A stretch of 12,900 bases of DNA from positions 1 through 12,900 of the forward strand of contig DHJN01000100.1 of the NCBI GenBank assembly GCA_002404345.1, read 5' to 3'. The position numbers and the translations under genes are program-made. The notes beneath the pieces are model-generated. The model did no database searches and was not told the DNA's origin. It saw only the letters and a program-made list of their open reading frames with translations. This document shows positions 1-7,232 of the stretch, piece by piece (within the stretch, counting starts at the first letter, position 1; every line of letters starts with the position of its first letter). Source of the stretch: Actinobacteria bacterium UBA4719 (lineage in GTDB: Bacteria; Actinomycetota; Actinomycetes; Actinomycetales; Dermatophilaceae).

Positions 1-496
1 ACATCAGGGCCCGGCCGACGGCAGTGACGTGGCGGTCGTAACCGGTCTGTGCCATCAGCGTCAGCGACGCCAGGGCTTCCTCGCGTTTGCCCGGGGCCAG
101 GGCGTGTTCGACCGCCGCGAGCTGGCGCAGCGCCGTCATCGCCTTACGGACGGTGACCGTGCCGCCTGAGACTGCGGCGGCCATGACATGGTTGGCCGGG
201 TGGCGGCACAGCCGGGCCAGGTCCACGGTGCGGGCCGCGTCGGCCGGCTCGAGGTGCAGGGAGTGCGTCAGAAGCCAGTCCGTCGAAGAGGATGAGGGGG
301 AGGACTCCACGACCCCTCGGGTTTCAGCCTGCTCGACCAGGGCGACCCGGGTGCAGTCCAGCTGCACGGCCAGGGCGTCCATCGCCGCGGCGATGTCGGC
401 GAAGCCGTCGTTGCCGGTGCGCCAGAGCTTGGCAAGCTGTTCGCACGCCGCAGTCAGGGACCCGGCGGGGTCCTGGCCTGCGCTGCTTTCGAACAT
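1..496 (-). CDS. DUF222 / 13E12-repeat family protein (probable HNH endonuclease), 3' end cut off by the window edge
   Basis: About 165 residues are visible with no stop before the edge, so only the N-terminal part is present. The translation begins MFESSAGQDPAG and contains a helical stretch (STDWLLTHSLHLEPADAA, then VDLARLCRHPANHVMAAAVS) followed by GGTVTVRKAMTALRQL. This is the DUF222 pattern: helices, then a 'G.v.v..a......L' segment. Proteins of this family usually carry a C-terminal HNH nuclease domain, which would lie beyond position 1 and cannot be seen. They are often multicopy in actinobacteria (the 13E12 repeat family). The ATG at 494-496 is the first possible start after an in-frame TAA at 506-508. 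The role of the family is poorly known, and the nuclease label is family knowledge, not something visible here. Confidence 0.72.
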   Translation of the reverse strand, partial: MFESSAGQDPAGSLTAACEQLAKLWRTGNDGFADIAAAMDALAVQLDCTRVALVEQAETRGVVESSPSSSSTDWLLTHSLHLEPADAARTVDLARLCRHPANHVMAAAVSGGTVTVRKAMTALRQLAAVEHALAPGKREEALASLTLMAQTGYDRHVTAVGRALM

Positions 497-502
497 ATGT
501 CC

Positions 503-531
503 AGTTTAGGTCGTGGGGCCGACAACGACAA
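503..531 (-). promoter_or_regulatory. Promoter of the DUF222 gene, leaderless geometry
   Basis: Read on the minus strand, a -35 TTGTCG (526-531) is separated by exactly 17 bp from a -10 TAAACT (503-508). Six bases (GGACAT) then lead to the ATG at 496. A start of transcription about 7 nt after the -10 falls on the A of the ATG, so the mRNA is predicted to be leaderless. No Shine-Dalgarno sequence is present. The core ACCTAAACTGG is identical to the one in front of hisD. Confidence 0.6.
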
Positions 532-571
532 GGCCTTCCCTGGATGGACTTCTCGATGAAAATCCTTGCAA

Positions 572-595
572 ACAAAGCGAACGCACCTTCTTTGT
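572..595 (-). terminator. Possible weak terminator after the FetB gene
   Basis: Directly after the FetB-family stop codon (minus strand) there is an inverted repeat ACAAAG / CTTTGT with a 12-nt loop, followed by TT. It lies in a locally AT-richer patch (roughly 540-595). The stem is only 6 bp and AT-rich, so this is a weak call. Confidence 0.28.
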
Positions 596-1426
596 CTAGC
601 TCGTGGCGTGGTCATTCAGGCGGGTGCCGAAGCGTCCGCCCGCCACGAGCTCGACGGTCATGAGCACCGCGATGGACTGCACCAGCAGCAGGGCCACCAG
701 GACCACCAGCTGAACGGCGGCCGCCTGCAGGGGTGAGGCGCCACCCAGCAGCATGCCCACGAAAGCGCCGGGAAGGGTCACCAGCCCAACGGTCCGGGTC
801 TGGTCCAGGCCAGGGACCAGGGCCAGTGCCGCATCCTCGCGGGCGATGAGCAGGGCCGAGTCGCGAGGGAGCAGGCCGATCGACAGGCCCGCCTCATATT
901 CCCCATGGCGAGTTCGCAGTGCATCGAGGGCACGCCTGCCGGCCAGTGTCGTGGCGGTCATGGCCCCACCGATCAGGATGCCGACGATGGGCACCACAGC
1001 GATGGTCTGGTGCGGGATGAGGCCGCTGAGCATGAGACCGCCGGCGACGGGAACGGCACCCAGCACGACCGGGGCGATGGCGAACCCCCACGGACCCTTC
1101 GGGGCCAGCCGTCTTCCCGCCGTCACGGAGGCCACCGACACCATGAGGGTGATGAATCCCAGGGTCAGCCACCACGACCCCAGCACGGCAGCGATCAGCA
1201 GGCCTACGCCGAGGAGCTGGAGACATGCTCGGAGCGCGGCCAGAAGGGAATCGCGACCATGTCCCAGGTGTCCCCAGCCGTTGATGGCCGCCGCCAGCCC
1301 CGTGCATACGACCACCACGAGAACCAGGCGCACCAGCCCGCCTGGTCCCTGCACGCTGACCAGCGCGTCGGCGGGCCGGGCCGTCGCAAGTATCACGGGC
1401 CGAATTATCCGCCGGAGGTTGGGCAC
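596..1426 (-). CDS. FetB / UPF0014 family ABC transporter permease (iron export type)
   Basis: The protein is about 276 aa from the GTG at 1424-1426, against about 260 aa for E. coli FetB. It has several hydrophobic membrane segments. Family signatures are visible in the second half: VPIVGILIGGAMTATTLAGR, the cytoplasmic EYEAGLSIGLLPRDSALLI stretch, then DQTRTVGLVTLPGAFVGMLL. FetB works with the ATPase FetA and in E. coli has been linked to iron export and oxidative stress resistance. No ATPase gene lies on either side: hisD is divergent upstream and the DUF222 gene is downstream. The open frame extends upstream to 1612 but would overlap hisD, so I place the start at GTG 1426. A GTG at 1352-1354 (252 aa) is also possible. 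Neither has a clear Shine-Dalgarno sequence. Substrate specificity is inferred. Confidence 0.75.
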   Translation of the reverse strand: MPNLRRIIRPVILATARPADALVSVQGPGGLVRLVLVVVVCTGLAAAINGWGHLGHGRDSLLAALRACLQLLGVGLLIAAVLGSWWLTLGFITLMVSVASVTAGRRLAPKGPWGFAIAPVVLGAVPVAGGLMLSGLIPHQTIAVVPIVGILIGGAMTATTLAGRRALDALRTRHGEYEAGLSIGLLPRDSALLIAREDAALALVPGLDQTRTVGLVTLPGAFVGMLLGGASPLQAAAVQLVVLVALLLVQSIAVLMTVELVAGGRFGTRLNDHATS

Positions 1427-1427
1427 A

Positions 1428-1464
1428 TGACGGGTCGCCGCGCGAGACAACCTAAACTGGGAGG
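1428..1464 (+). promoter_or_regulatory. hisD operon promoter, predicted leaderless
   Basis: The -10 TAAACT (1453-1458) is followed by six bases (GGGAGG) and then the GTG start at 1465. Transcription would therefore begin at or next to the start codon. The -35 is poor: the best candidate is TGACGG at 1428-1433 with a 19-bp spacer. The GGGAGG resembles a Shine-Dalgarno sequence but touches the start codon, so it cannot work at normal spacing. The same 11-bp core ACCTAAACTGG occurs at the DUF222 promoter. A mirror TAGGTT (minus strand, 1449-1454) could be a -10 for the divergent fetB gene, but no -35 supports it. Confidence 0.5.
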
Positions 1465-2877
1465 GTGATTTCCCGGATCGACCTACGTGGCCGTGCGCTC
1501 GACGCGCGCTCCCTTCGCGAGGCGTTGCCCAGAGCCGAGTTTGACGTCGAGGCGGCGCTGTCCGTGGTTCGACCCATCTGTGACGACGTGCGCCATCGTG
1601 GAGCCGAGGCATTGCGGGACCTGGGGGAGCGGTTCGACGGGGTCCGACCCGCGCAGCTGCGGGTGCCGGCCGAGGTGCTCACGACGGCTTTGGGCGTGCT
1701 CGACCCTGACGTCCGGGCGGCGCTCGAGGAGACCATCCGGCGGGCTCGCATCGTCCACGAGGACCAGCGCCGGACGGACACGATCACCTGGGTGGCGCCC
1801 GGCGGAACCGTCGTCGAGCGTTGGTTGCCGGTGGACAGGGTCGGTCTCTACGTCCCCGGCGGGGTCGCGGTCTACCCCAGCAGCGTGGTCATGAACGTCG
1901 TCCCGGCACAGATCGCGGGCGTGGCCTCAGTTGCAGTCACCAGCCCGCCGCAACGGGACAACACGGGAGTCTTCGCCGGTTACCCCGCCCCGACCATCCT
2001 GGCGGCGTGCGAGCTGCTCGGCGTCGACGAGGTCTACGCCGTCGGCGGGGCTCAGGCGATCGCGATGTTTGCCTACGGCGCAAGCGAGTCCGGCGATGAC
2101 GGCACCCCGAATGCCGGTGCCGTGGTCTGCGAGCCGGTCACCTTGGTCACCGGTCCGGGCAACATCTACGTTGCCGCAGCCAAGCGTCTCTTGAAGGGCC
2201 TGATCGGTATCGACGCCGAGGCCGGGCCAACCGAGATCGCGGTGTTGGCCGACGACAGCGCCGATCCTGAGCACGTCGCCGCGGATCTGATCAGCCAGGC
2301 CGAGCACGACACTCTTGCCGCATCGGTGCTTGTCACCGACAGCGAGGATCTCGCCTCGAGCGTCGAAGTTGCCCTGGCACGCCGGGTTGCCGCCACCAAG
2401 CACACCGAGCGGGTCACTGCAGCCCTTGCCGGTCGGCAGTCCGGCGTCGTCCTGGTCGACGACATCGAGGCCGGCATCACTGTGGTTAACGCATATGCCG
2501 CGGAGCACCTCGAGATCCTGACCCGCGATGCGCGCTCGGTGGCGCTGCAGATCCGTAACGCCGGGGCGATCTTCGTGGGAGCCTTTGCGCCGGTGAGCCT
2601 GGGCGACTACTGCGCCGGCTCCAACCACGTGCTGCCCACCGGTGGATGCGCCTGCCACAGCAGCGGGTTGTCCGTGCAGTCCTTCCTGCGCGGCATCCAT
2701 GTCGTGGAGTACACCGAGGCCGCCCTGCGCGATGTCGCCCACCACGTGGTCACGCTGGCCGCAGCCGAGGACCTGCCCGCCCACGGCGAAGCCGTTGTTG
2801 CACGCTTCAGGGACGGTGCACGCTTCGGCGACAGTGCACGTTTCAAGGGCAGCGCGGGCTCTGGCGACGAGGGCTGA
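1465..2877 (+). CDS. hisD: Histidinol dehydrogenase
   Basis: HisD is a zinc enzyme that oxidises L-histidinol to L-histidine with two NAD+, the last step of histidine synthesis. The protein is 470 aa, slightly longer than the usual 430-440. Visible family landmarks are [12 protein letters not shown], then SQAEHD with the zinc ligands Gln278 and His281. These are followed by the catalytic Glu347-His348 pair (AEHLEI), [15 protein letters not shown] with zinc ligand Asp381, and the C-terminal AHGEAV with the fourth ligand His440. The start is the GTG at 1465, chosen because it sits 6 nt after a -10 element. The last residues are an odd tail of three 6-residue repeats ([18 protein letters not shown]), which accounts for the extra length. 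It is the first gene of the his operon; hisC follows after 2 bp. Confidence 0.96.
   Translation: MISRIDLRGRALDARSLREALPRAEFDVEAALSVVRPICDDVRHRGAEALRDLGERFDGVRPAQLRVPAEVLTTALGVLDPDVRAALEETIRRARIVHEDQRRTDTITWVAPGGTVVERWLPVDRVGLYVPGGVAVYPSSVVMNVVPAQIAGVASVAVTSPPQRDNTGVFAGYPAPTILAACELLGVDEVYAVGGAQAIAMFAYGASESGDDGTPNAGAVVCEPVTLVTGPGNIYVAAAKRLLKGLIGIDAEAGPTEIAVLADDSADPEHVAADLISQAEHDTLAASVLVTDSEDLASSVEVALARRVAATKHTERVTAALAGRQSGVVLVDDIEAGITVVNAYAAEHLEILTRDARSVALQIRNAGAIFVGAFAPVSLGDYCAGSNHVLPTGGCACHSSGLSVQSFLRGIHVVEYTEAALRDVAHHVVTLAAAEDLPAHGEAVVARFRDGARFGDSARFKGSAGSGDEG
2800..2853 (+). repeat. 18-bp tandem repeat x3 at the 3' end of hisD
   Basis: The three units at 2800-2817, 2818-2835 and 2836-2853 all begin GCACG(C/T)TTC and end in GGT, AGT or AGC. 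They encode [12 protein letters not shown] and ARFKGS. The repeat lies downstream of the last zinc ligand (His440), so it extends the C-terminus without touching the active site. Confidence 0.8.
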
Positions 2878-2879
2878 CC

Positions 2880-4007
2880 ATGAGCAGCCCCTTGAGTGAT
2901 CTGCTGCGCCCTGACCTGCGGGGCCGGACTGCCTATGGCGCACCTCAGCTGGACGTGCCAGTTCCGTTGAACACCAACGAGAACTCGTATGCCGTGCCCC
3001 AGGACGTCGTCGACGCGATCGTCTCGTCCGTGGCCGAGGTGGCATCAGGCCTGAACCGCTACCCGGACCGCGAGTTCGTCCGGCTGCGCGAGGACCTGGC
3101 GGCCTATCTGACCCGTACTACCGGCGTTGCCGTCACGCCCGCGCAGGTCTGGGCGGGCAACGGCTCCAACGAGGTCTTGCTGCACCTCCTCCAGGCGTTC
3201 GGTGGCCCGGACAGGGTCGCGCTCGGTTTCACGCCGGCCTACTCGATGCACCCGATCATCTCCGGGACGACCGGCACCAGATGGATCGACGGATGCCGCG
3301 GCGTCCAGGGAGCAGGTGCCTTCGATCTGGACGTAACCTCAGCCGTGACACAGGTCAAGGAACACCAGCCGGACATCGTGTTCCTCTGTTCGCCGAACAA
3401 CCCAACCGGCACGGCGGTGGGGCTGGATATCGTCGAGGCGATCTATGACGCTGCGCCGCGGGCGATCGTCGTGGTGGACGAGGCCTACGCCGAGTTCGCC
3501 CGCGCCGGCACGCCGAGCGCGCTGACCCTGCTTGAGGGCCGTGACCGACTCGTGGTCACCCGCACCATGAGCAAGGCGTTCGCGTTGGCCGGGGGACGTC
3601 TGGGTTACCTCGCGGCTACTGCCGAGCTCACCGTGGCGCTGCGACTGGTCCGTCTGCCGTACCACCTCTCGGCCCCGACGCAGGCGGTCGCCTGCGCGGC
3701 CCTGGAGCACGCGGACGGACTTCTGGCCACCGTCGAGCTCCTCAAGACCCAACGTGACCGCATCGTGGCCGACCTCGCCGAGATGGGCCTGGACCCTGTC
3801 CCGAGTGACGCCAACTTCGTGCTCTTTGGCGGGCTCAGGGACGAGCAGGCCACGTGGCGGGCACTGCTGGATCAGGGCATCCTGATTCGCGACGTTGGGT
3901 TGGCCCACTATCTTCGTGTCACAGCAGGGACGCCCCAGGAGACTGGGGCATTCCTGGAGGCGATGCGTCGCCTCGCCCCGACTCACCGGCAGGAGCAGTC
4001 CCAGTGA
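2880..4007 (+). CDS. hisC: Histidinol-phosphate aminotransferase
   Basis: HisC is a PLP-dependent class I/II aminotransferase. It converts imidazole acetol phosphate and glutamate to L-histidinol phosphate. The protein is 375 aa, a normal length. Landmarks are PLNTNENSY near the N-terminus, [16 protein letters not shown], the AGNGSNEVL phosphate-binding stretch, [19 protein letters not shown], and the PLP lysine Lys232 in [15 protein letters not shown]. Near the end, ILIRDVG is also typical. The frame is open upstream to 2646 inside hisD; the ATG at 2880 is chosen because the protein there begins like other HisC proteins. It follows the hisD stop by 2 bp and overlaps hisB by 4 bp, so translation is probably coupled. 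Confidence 0.95.
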   Translation: MSSPLSDLLRPDLRGRTAYGAPQLDVPVPLNTNENSYAVPQDVVDAIVSSVAEVASGLNRYPDREFVRLREDLAAYLTRTTGVAVTPAQVWAGNGSNEVLLHLLQAFGGPDRVALGFTPAYSMHPIISGTTGTRWIDGCRGVQGAGAFDLDVTSAVTQVKEHQPDIVFLCSPNNPTGTAVGLDIVEAIYDAAPRAIVVVDEAYAEFARAGTPSALTLLEGRDRLVVTRTMSKAFALAGGRLGYLAATAELTVALRLVRLPYHLSAPTQAVACAALEHADGLLATVELLKTQRDRIVADLAEMGLDPVPSDANFVLFGGLRDEQATWRALLDQGILIRDVGLAHYLRVTAGTPQETGAFLEAMRRLAPTHRQEQSQ

Positions 4008-4699
4008 CCAAAGAGACCGAACAGGCCGCTAACCCGGATCAGGACGTGCGCGTACCTCGCACCGCACCCCCGGCCGTCTCCCCCACCGCACCCCCCGCAG
4101 CCTCCCGCACCGCGCACCTCCGGCGCTCGACGCACGAGAGCACGGTCGAGGTCGAGCTCAACCTCGACGGCAGGGGCGACTCCCAGATCAGCACCGGTGT
4201 GCGCTTCTACGACCACATGTTGGCCAGCCTGGCCAAGCACTCGCTGTTCGACCTGCGCATCCAGGCCACTGGCGATGTGGACGTCGATGCCCACCACACG
4301 GTGGAGGACGTTGCCATCGTGCTCGGTGACGCGTTCAATGAGGCCCTGGGTGACAAACGCGGCATCTCCCGATTCGGCGATGCGACCGTCCCTCTCGACG
4401 AGGCGCTCGTTCAGGCTGTGGTTGACGTGGCCGGCCGCCCCTACGTCGTCCACACCGGTGAACCCGAGGGTCAGGCCTACGTGATGATCGGCGACAGGTA
4501 CGTGGGGTCGCTGACCCGCCACGTGCTGGAGAGCTTCGCCCATCACGGCGGCATCGCGCTGCATGTGCGGGTCTTGTCCGGCCGCGATCCCCATCACGTG
4601 GTCGAGGCACAGTTCAAGGCTGTGGCGCGGGCCCTGCGTGCAGCCGTCGCCCTGGACCCGCGGGTCAAGGGCATCCCCAGCGCAAAGGGCAGTCTCTAA
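4004..4699 (+). CDS. hisB: Imidazoleglycerol-phosphate dehydratase
   Basis: HisB (IGPD) is a manganese-dependent dehydratase that makes imidazole acetol phosphate for HisC. The protein is 231 aa, about 30 residues longer than the usual 195-205. Both metal-binding His motifs are present: DAHHTVED (His97-His98) and [10 protein letters not shown] (His197-His198). [17 protein letters not shown] is also typical. The GTG at 4004 overlaps the hisC stop (GTGA) and has AGGAG at 3991-3995, 8 nt upstream. The N-terminal extension is Pro/Ala-rich and made of 8-residue repeats ([16 protein letters not shown]). The third copy, RTAHLRRS, is the usual beginning of the enzyme, so the extension looks like a tandem copy of the native N-terminus. 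Only the monofunctional IGPD domain is present. Confidence 0.95.
   Translation: MTKETEQAANPDQDVRVPRTAPPAVSPTAPPAASRTAHLRRSTHESTVEVELNLDGRGDSQISTGVRFYDHMLASLAKHSLFDLRIQATGDVDVDAHHTVEDVAIVLGDAFNEALGDKRGISRFGDATVPLDEALVQAVVDVAGRPYVVHTGEPEGQAYVMIGDRYVGSLTRHVLESFAHHGGIALHVRVLSGRDPHHVVEAQFKAVARALRAAVALDPRVKGIPSAKGSL
4058..4121 (+). repeat. 24-bp imperfect tandem repeat in the 5' part of hisB
   Basis: The units at 4058-4081 and 4082-4105, and a more diverged third starting at 4106, share CNCACCGCACCCCC. They encode RTAPPAVS / PTAPPAAS / RTAHLRRS in frame. The repeat adds about two copies of the enzyme's own N-terminal segment. Confidence 0.7.
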
Positions 4700-4703
4700 T
4701 CCC

Positions 4704-5342
4704 GTGACTGCGCCGCGGCACTCACCCTGGCAGGGGCGGGGGATGCTTCTCTTGCAGGGTGAGCCGGACTCGGTGGCGACCTGGGCTCAGCGTGGTCTGG
4801 TCCCCGTTCACGTCGTGCCCCTCGACGGGTGGACTGCGGTGCTGCCCGCCGGGCCGTCGCAGGCGATGCCGCCGTACGACGACACGCTCAAGACGCTCGC
4901 CGGGCGCCCCGTCGCCTCCCGTCTGCGTTCTGCCATAGGCCTTTTCGCGGTCGACGGCAACGTAGTGATCAGCGCCCACCATTCCGGCTGGCGTGCGACT
5001 GCGAGATGGTTCGTGTGGTGTCCGGGCGAGGGGGTGGTGCAGCCTCGGCGGCTGGCGGCTGGACGGCCCGCTGACCTGGTTGCCGCGGCCGACACCCGCG
5101 ACCGAGCAGTGCGTCACGGCGTCCGGGACCTTCTTGTCGATGGTGGCGGCGACGCCCGCGGTTTTCTCGGCGAGCTGCTGGCACTGTTGGCCTTGCCGGG
5201 GTTCGACCTGCTCGATGGAGGGCAGGACCCGGCGACGGCTCCGGGCTCGACCATGGTCGAGCCGGGCGAGCAGCACGTGGCACGGTTCGAGAGGATCGTC
5301 AATGACGAGGCTCGGCACCGGGCCGAGCTGGAGGAGGACTAG
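4704..5342 (+). CDS. Uncharacterised protein encoded inside the his operon
   Basis: I do not recognise a named family. The 212-residue product appears soluble, with no signal peptide or membrane segment. Features include GWTAVLPAGPSQAMPPYDD near residues 45-65, a possible strand pair IGLFAVDGNVVISAHHSGW with ARWFVWCPGEGVVQP around 85-120, an Ala/Asp-rich helix, GFLGELLALLALPGFDLLDG near 160, and a charged C-terminus. The gene starts 4 bp after the hisB stop and ends immediately before the hisH ATG, so it is embedded in a coupled operon. I chose GTG 4704. ATG 4743, 13 codons later, is an equally reasonable start, and neither has a strong Shine-Dalgarno sequence. A structural or accessory role in histidine synthesis is only a guess from position. 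Confidence 0.75.
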   Translation: MTAPRHSPWQGRGMLLLQGEPDSVATWAQRGLVPVHVVPLDGWTAVLPAGPSQAMPPYDDTLKTLAGRPVASRLRSAIGLFAVDGNVVISAHHSGWRATARWFVWCPGEGVVQPRRLAAGRPADLVAAADTRDRAVRHGVRDLLVDGGGDARGFLGELLALLALPGFDLLDGGQDPATAPGSTMVEPGEQHVARFERIVNDEARHRAELEED

Positions 5343-5984
5343 ATGGTCGCTCGTGTGGTTGTGCTGGACTACGGCAGCGGCAACGTCCGCTCGGCGGTCC
5401 GCATGCTCGAGCGTGTCGGCGCGAGTGTCGAGCTGAGCGCCGACCATCGCCTGGTCCAGCAGGCTGATGGTCTTTTCGTGCCCGGAGTCGGCAACTTCCA
5501 CGCCTGTATGCGGGGGCTGCTCGCCGTCGGCGGATCTCGCCTGATCGACGTCCGACTCTCGGGGGGGCGACCCGTGATGGGAGTCTGTGTGGGGATGCAG
5601 GTGTTGTTCGATGGCTCGACCGAGCTGAGCGTGGGCGGCCAGGAACGCGGTCTGGCTGAGTGGCCCGGCGTCGTCGAACGGCTGGTGGCCCCGGTCGTGC
5701 CGCACATGGGCTGGTCGACCGTGAAGGCCGCAGAGGGCTCGAGGCTGTTTGCCGGAGTCGAGGACGAGCGTTTCTACTTCGTGCACTCCTATGCGGCGCT
5801 GGGGTGGGAGCTCAAGCCGGAGGGAAGCATGGCGGTGATGACACCCAAGGTGAGCTGGTCCGAGCACGGGTCACCGTTCGTGGCAGCCGTCGAGAACGGG
5901 CCGTTGGTGGCTACTCAGTTCCATCCGGAGAAGTCCGGGGACGCGGGGGCCCAGCTGCTGGAGAACTGGGTGGCTACGTTATGA
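5343..5984 (+). CDS. hisH: Imidazole glycerol phosphate synthase, glutaminase subunit
   Basis: HisH is a class I glutamine amidotransferase. It releases ammonia for HisF, which converts PRFAR to IGP and AICAR. The protein is 213 aa. The catalytic triad is visible: Cys82 in GVCVGMQ (most relatives have G(I/V)C(L/V)GMQ), and His194 and Glu196 in TQFHPEKSG. Other landmarks are [10 protein letters not shown] at the N-terminus, [10 protein letters not shown], and VPHMGWSTV. The ATG at 5343 directly abuts the stop of the preceding gene, with GGAGGA about 5 nt upstream. No hisF lies within the window, so the synthase partner must be elsewhere. Confidence 0.95.
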   Translation: MVARVVVLDYGSGNVRSAVRMLERVGASVELSADHRLVQQADGLFVPGVGNFHACMRGLLAVGGSRLIDVRLSGGRPVMGVCVGMQVLFDGSTELSVGGQERGLAEWPGVVERLVAPVVPHMGWSTVKAAEGSRLFAGVEDERFYFVHSYAALGWELKPEGSMAVMTPKVSWSEHGSPFVAAVENGPLVATQFHPEKSGDAGAQLLENWVATL

Positions 5985-5990
5985 GGACAG

Positions 5991-6020
5991 CCAGGCGTCC
6001 AACCAGGCGTCCAACCAGGC
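5991..6020 (+). repeat. 12-bp tandem repeat between hisH and hisA
   Basis: CCAGGCGTCCAA occurs at 5991-6002 and 6003-6014, followed by a half unit CCAGGC at 6015-6020. It lies in the only sizeable gap of the his operon (64 bp, 5985-6048). I see no hairpin there. Confidence 0.75.
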
Positions 6021-6048
6021 CCCAGACCACACAAGGGAACCCACCGTC

Positions 6049-6786
6049 GTGACCTTCGCTCTCCGCCTTGAGCTCCTGCCAGCCGTCGATGTCGCGGACG
6101 GGCAAGCGGTCCAGCTCGTCCAGGGGGTCGCCGGCACCGGCGGCCAGTTCGGCGACCCATGGGAGGCCGCCCAGGCGTGGCAGGACCAGGGTGCCGAGTG
6201 GATCCACCTGGTCGACCTCGACGCCGCTTTCGGCCGCGGCTCCAACCGTGAGCTGCTCGCCAGCATCGTCGGTCGCCTCGACATCAAGGTCGAGATGTCG
6301 GGCGGCATCCGTGACGCCGAGAGCCTGGCGGCCGCGCTGTCGAACGGCTGCCGCCGCGTCAACATCGGCACGGCAGCGTTGGAGGACCCGGCGTGGACGG
6401 CTGCGGCCATTGCCCAGTACGGCGACCAGGTCGCCGTTGGCCTCGATGTTCGCGGGACCACGCTCGCGGCGCGCGGCTGGACGAAGGAGGGCGGCGACCT
6501 CTGGGAGACCCTCGAGCGTCTAGACCGCGAGGGATGCGCTCGTTATGTCGTCACCGACGTCAATAAGGACGGCATGCTCAAGGGCCCCAATCTTGAGCTG
6601 CTGCAACAGGTTTGCTCCCGAACTGACCGTCCGGTGGTCGCATCGGGAGGCGTCTCGACGCTGGCCGACATCGAGCACATCAGGGCTCTGGTGAGCGTTG
6701 GCGTCGAAGGGGCGATTATCGGCTCGGCGCTGTACCGCGACGCCTTCACCCTGCCCGAGGCGCTGGACATCGCAGGCCGACCATGA
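6049..6786 (+). CDS. priA: Phosphoribosyl isomerase A, PriA (HisA, possibly also TrpF activity)
   Basis: The protein is a (beta/alpha)8-barrel isomerase that converts ProFAR to PRFAR in histidine synthesis. In many actinobacteria PriA also performs the TrpF step of tryptophan synthesis. It is 245 aa. The two catalytic aspartates are Asp14 (LLPAVDV) and Asp170 (VVTDVNKDG). Other signatures are [43 protein letters not shown] and VASGGVSTL. The Arg and Trp of the ARGW loop, used for dual substrate recognition in PriA, are kept. Unusually, the segment after Asp14 reads GQAVQLVQG, with Gln22 where S. coelicolor and M. tuberculosis PriA have Arg (Arg19 in the latter). The GTG at 6049 has AAGGGA upstream. 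Its stop overlaps ridA by 4 bp. Confidence 0.93.
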   Translation: MTFALRLELLPAVDVADGQAVQLVQGVAGTGGQFGDPWEAAQAWQDQGAEWIHLVDLDAAFGRGSNRELLASIVGRLDIKVEMSGGIRDAESLAAALSNGCRRVNIGTAALEDPAWTAAAIAQYGDQVAVGLDVRGTTLAARGWTKEGGDLWETLERLDREGCARYVVTDVNKDGMLKGPNLELLQQVCSRTDRPVVASGGVSTLADIEHIRALVSVGVEGAIIGSALYRDAFTLPEALDIAGRP

Positions 6787-7232
6787 CCGACGCATCGCCG
6801 CTACGCCTGCGTCACTCGACCGGTGGTCCGTGGGAGAACGCATACGGCTACTCCCGCGCGGTCCGCACCGGCGACCGTATCGTCGTTTCTGGGTGCACGG
6901 CGGTCGTGGACGACGTGGTCTGTCATCCAGGGGACGCGGGTGCCCAGATGGGCGTGGCCCTGGACAACGCCTTTGACGCTGTCATCGCCCTTGGCGGAAG
7001 GATCGGCGATGTCATCCGGACCCGCATGTATGTCGTCAACCGGGCCGACTGCGACGCGGTCGGCCGGATGCACGGTGAGCGGTTCGCCAACGTACGTCCG
7101 GCGGCCACGATGGTCCTGGTGGCCGGCCTCATCGACGAGGAGATGCTCGTCGAGGTGGAGATCGAGGCACGGGTCGGGTCAGCCAAGCCCTTTGATCGCA
7201 ACGGCCTGCACCGTAGAGCGACGCACCGATGA
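6783..7232 (+). CDS. RidA family protein (YjgF/YER057c/UK114), enamine/imine deaminase type
   Basis: RidA proteins hydrolyse reactive enamine/imine intermediates released by PLP enzymes, forming trimers with active sites between subunits. The protein is 149 aa, slightly longer than the usual 125-135. The substrate-carboxylate-binding arginine is present as Arg105 ([11 protein letters not shown]), followed by a VEVEIEARV strand carrying the acidic residue of the active archetype. [20 protein letters not shown] near the N-terminus is also typical. The ATG overlaps the priA stop (ATGA) and the gene's own stop overlaps the next ATG the same way. Sitting behind hisC and priA, it could clean up reactive by-products of amino acid synthesis, but this is inference. 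Confidence 0.88.
   Translation: MTDASPLRLRHSTGGPWENAYGYSRAVRTGDRIVVSGCTAVVDDVVCHPGDAGAQMGVALDNAFDAVIALGGRIGDVIRTRMYVVNRADCDAVGRMHGERFANVRPAATMVLVAGLIDEEMLVEVEIEARVGSAKPFDRNGLHRRATHR

Noticed and set aside
324..575. 83-aa open frame on the minus strand
   Set aside because: Different frame from the DUF222 reading and crosses its promoter; Arg-rich shadow.
1449..1454. TAGGTT as a -10 for fetB (shared bidirectional promoter)
   Set aside because: No -35-like sequence at any suitable spacing on the minus strand; kept only as a remark.
1427..1612. Upstream extension of the FetB open frame (338 aa version)
   Set aside because: It would overlap the first 148 bp of hisD on the other strand and the extra residues (Arg-rich, no family match) look like antisense translation.
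1927..3045. 372-aa open frame on the minus strand
   Set aside because: Antisense to hisD; Arg/Gly/His-rich composition and no family resemblance, typical of GC-rich shadow frames.
4722..5867. 381-aa open frame on the minus strand
   Set aside because: Antisense to the unknown gene and hisH, which are supported by operon structure and motifs.
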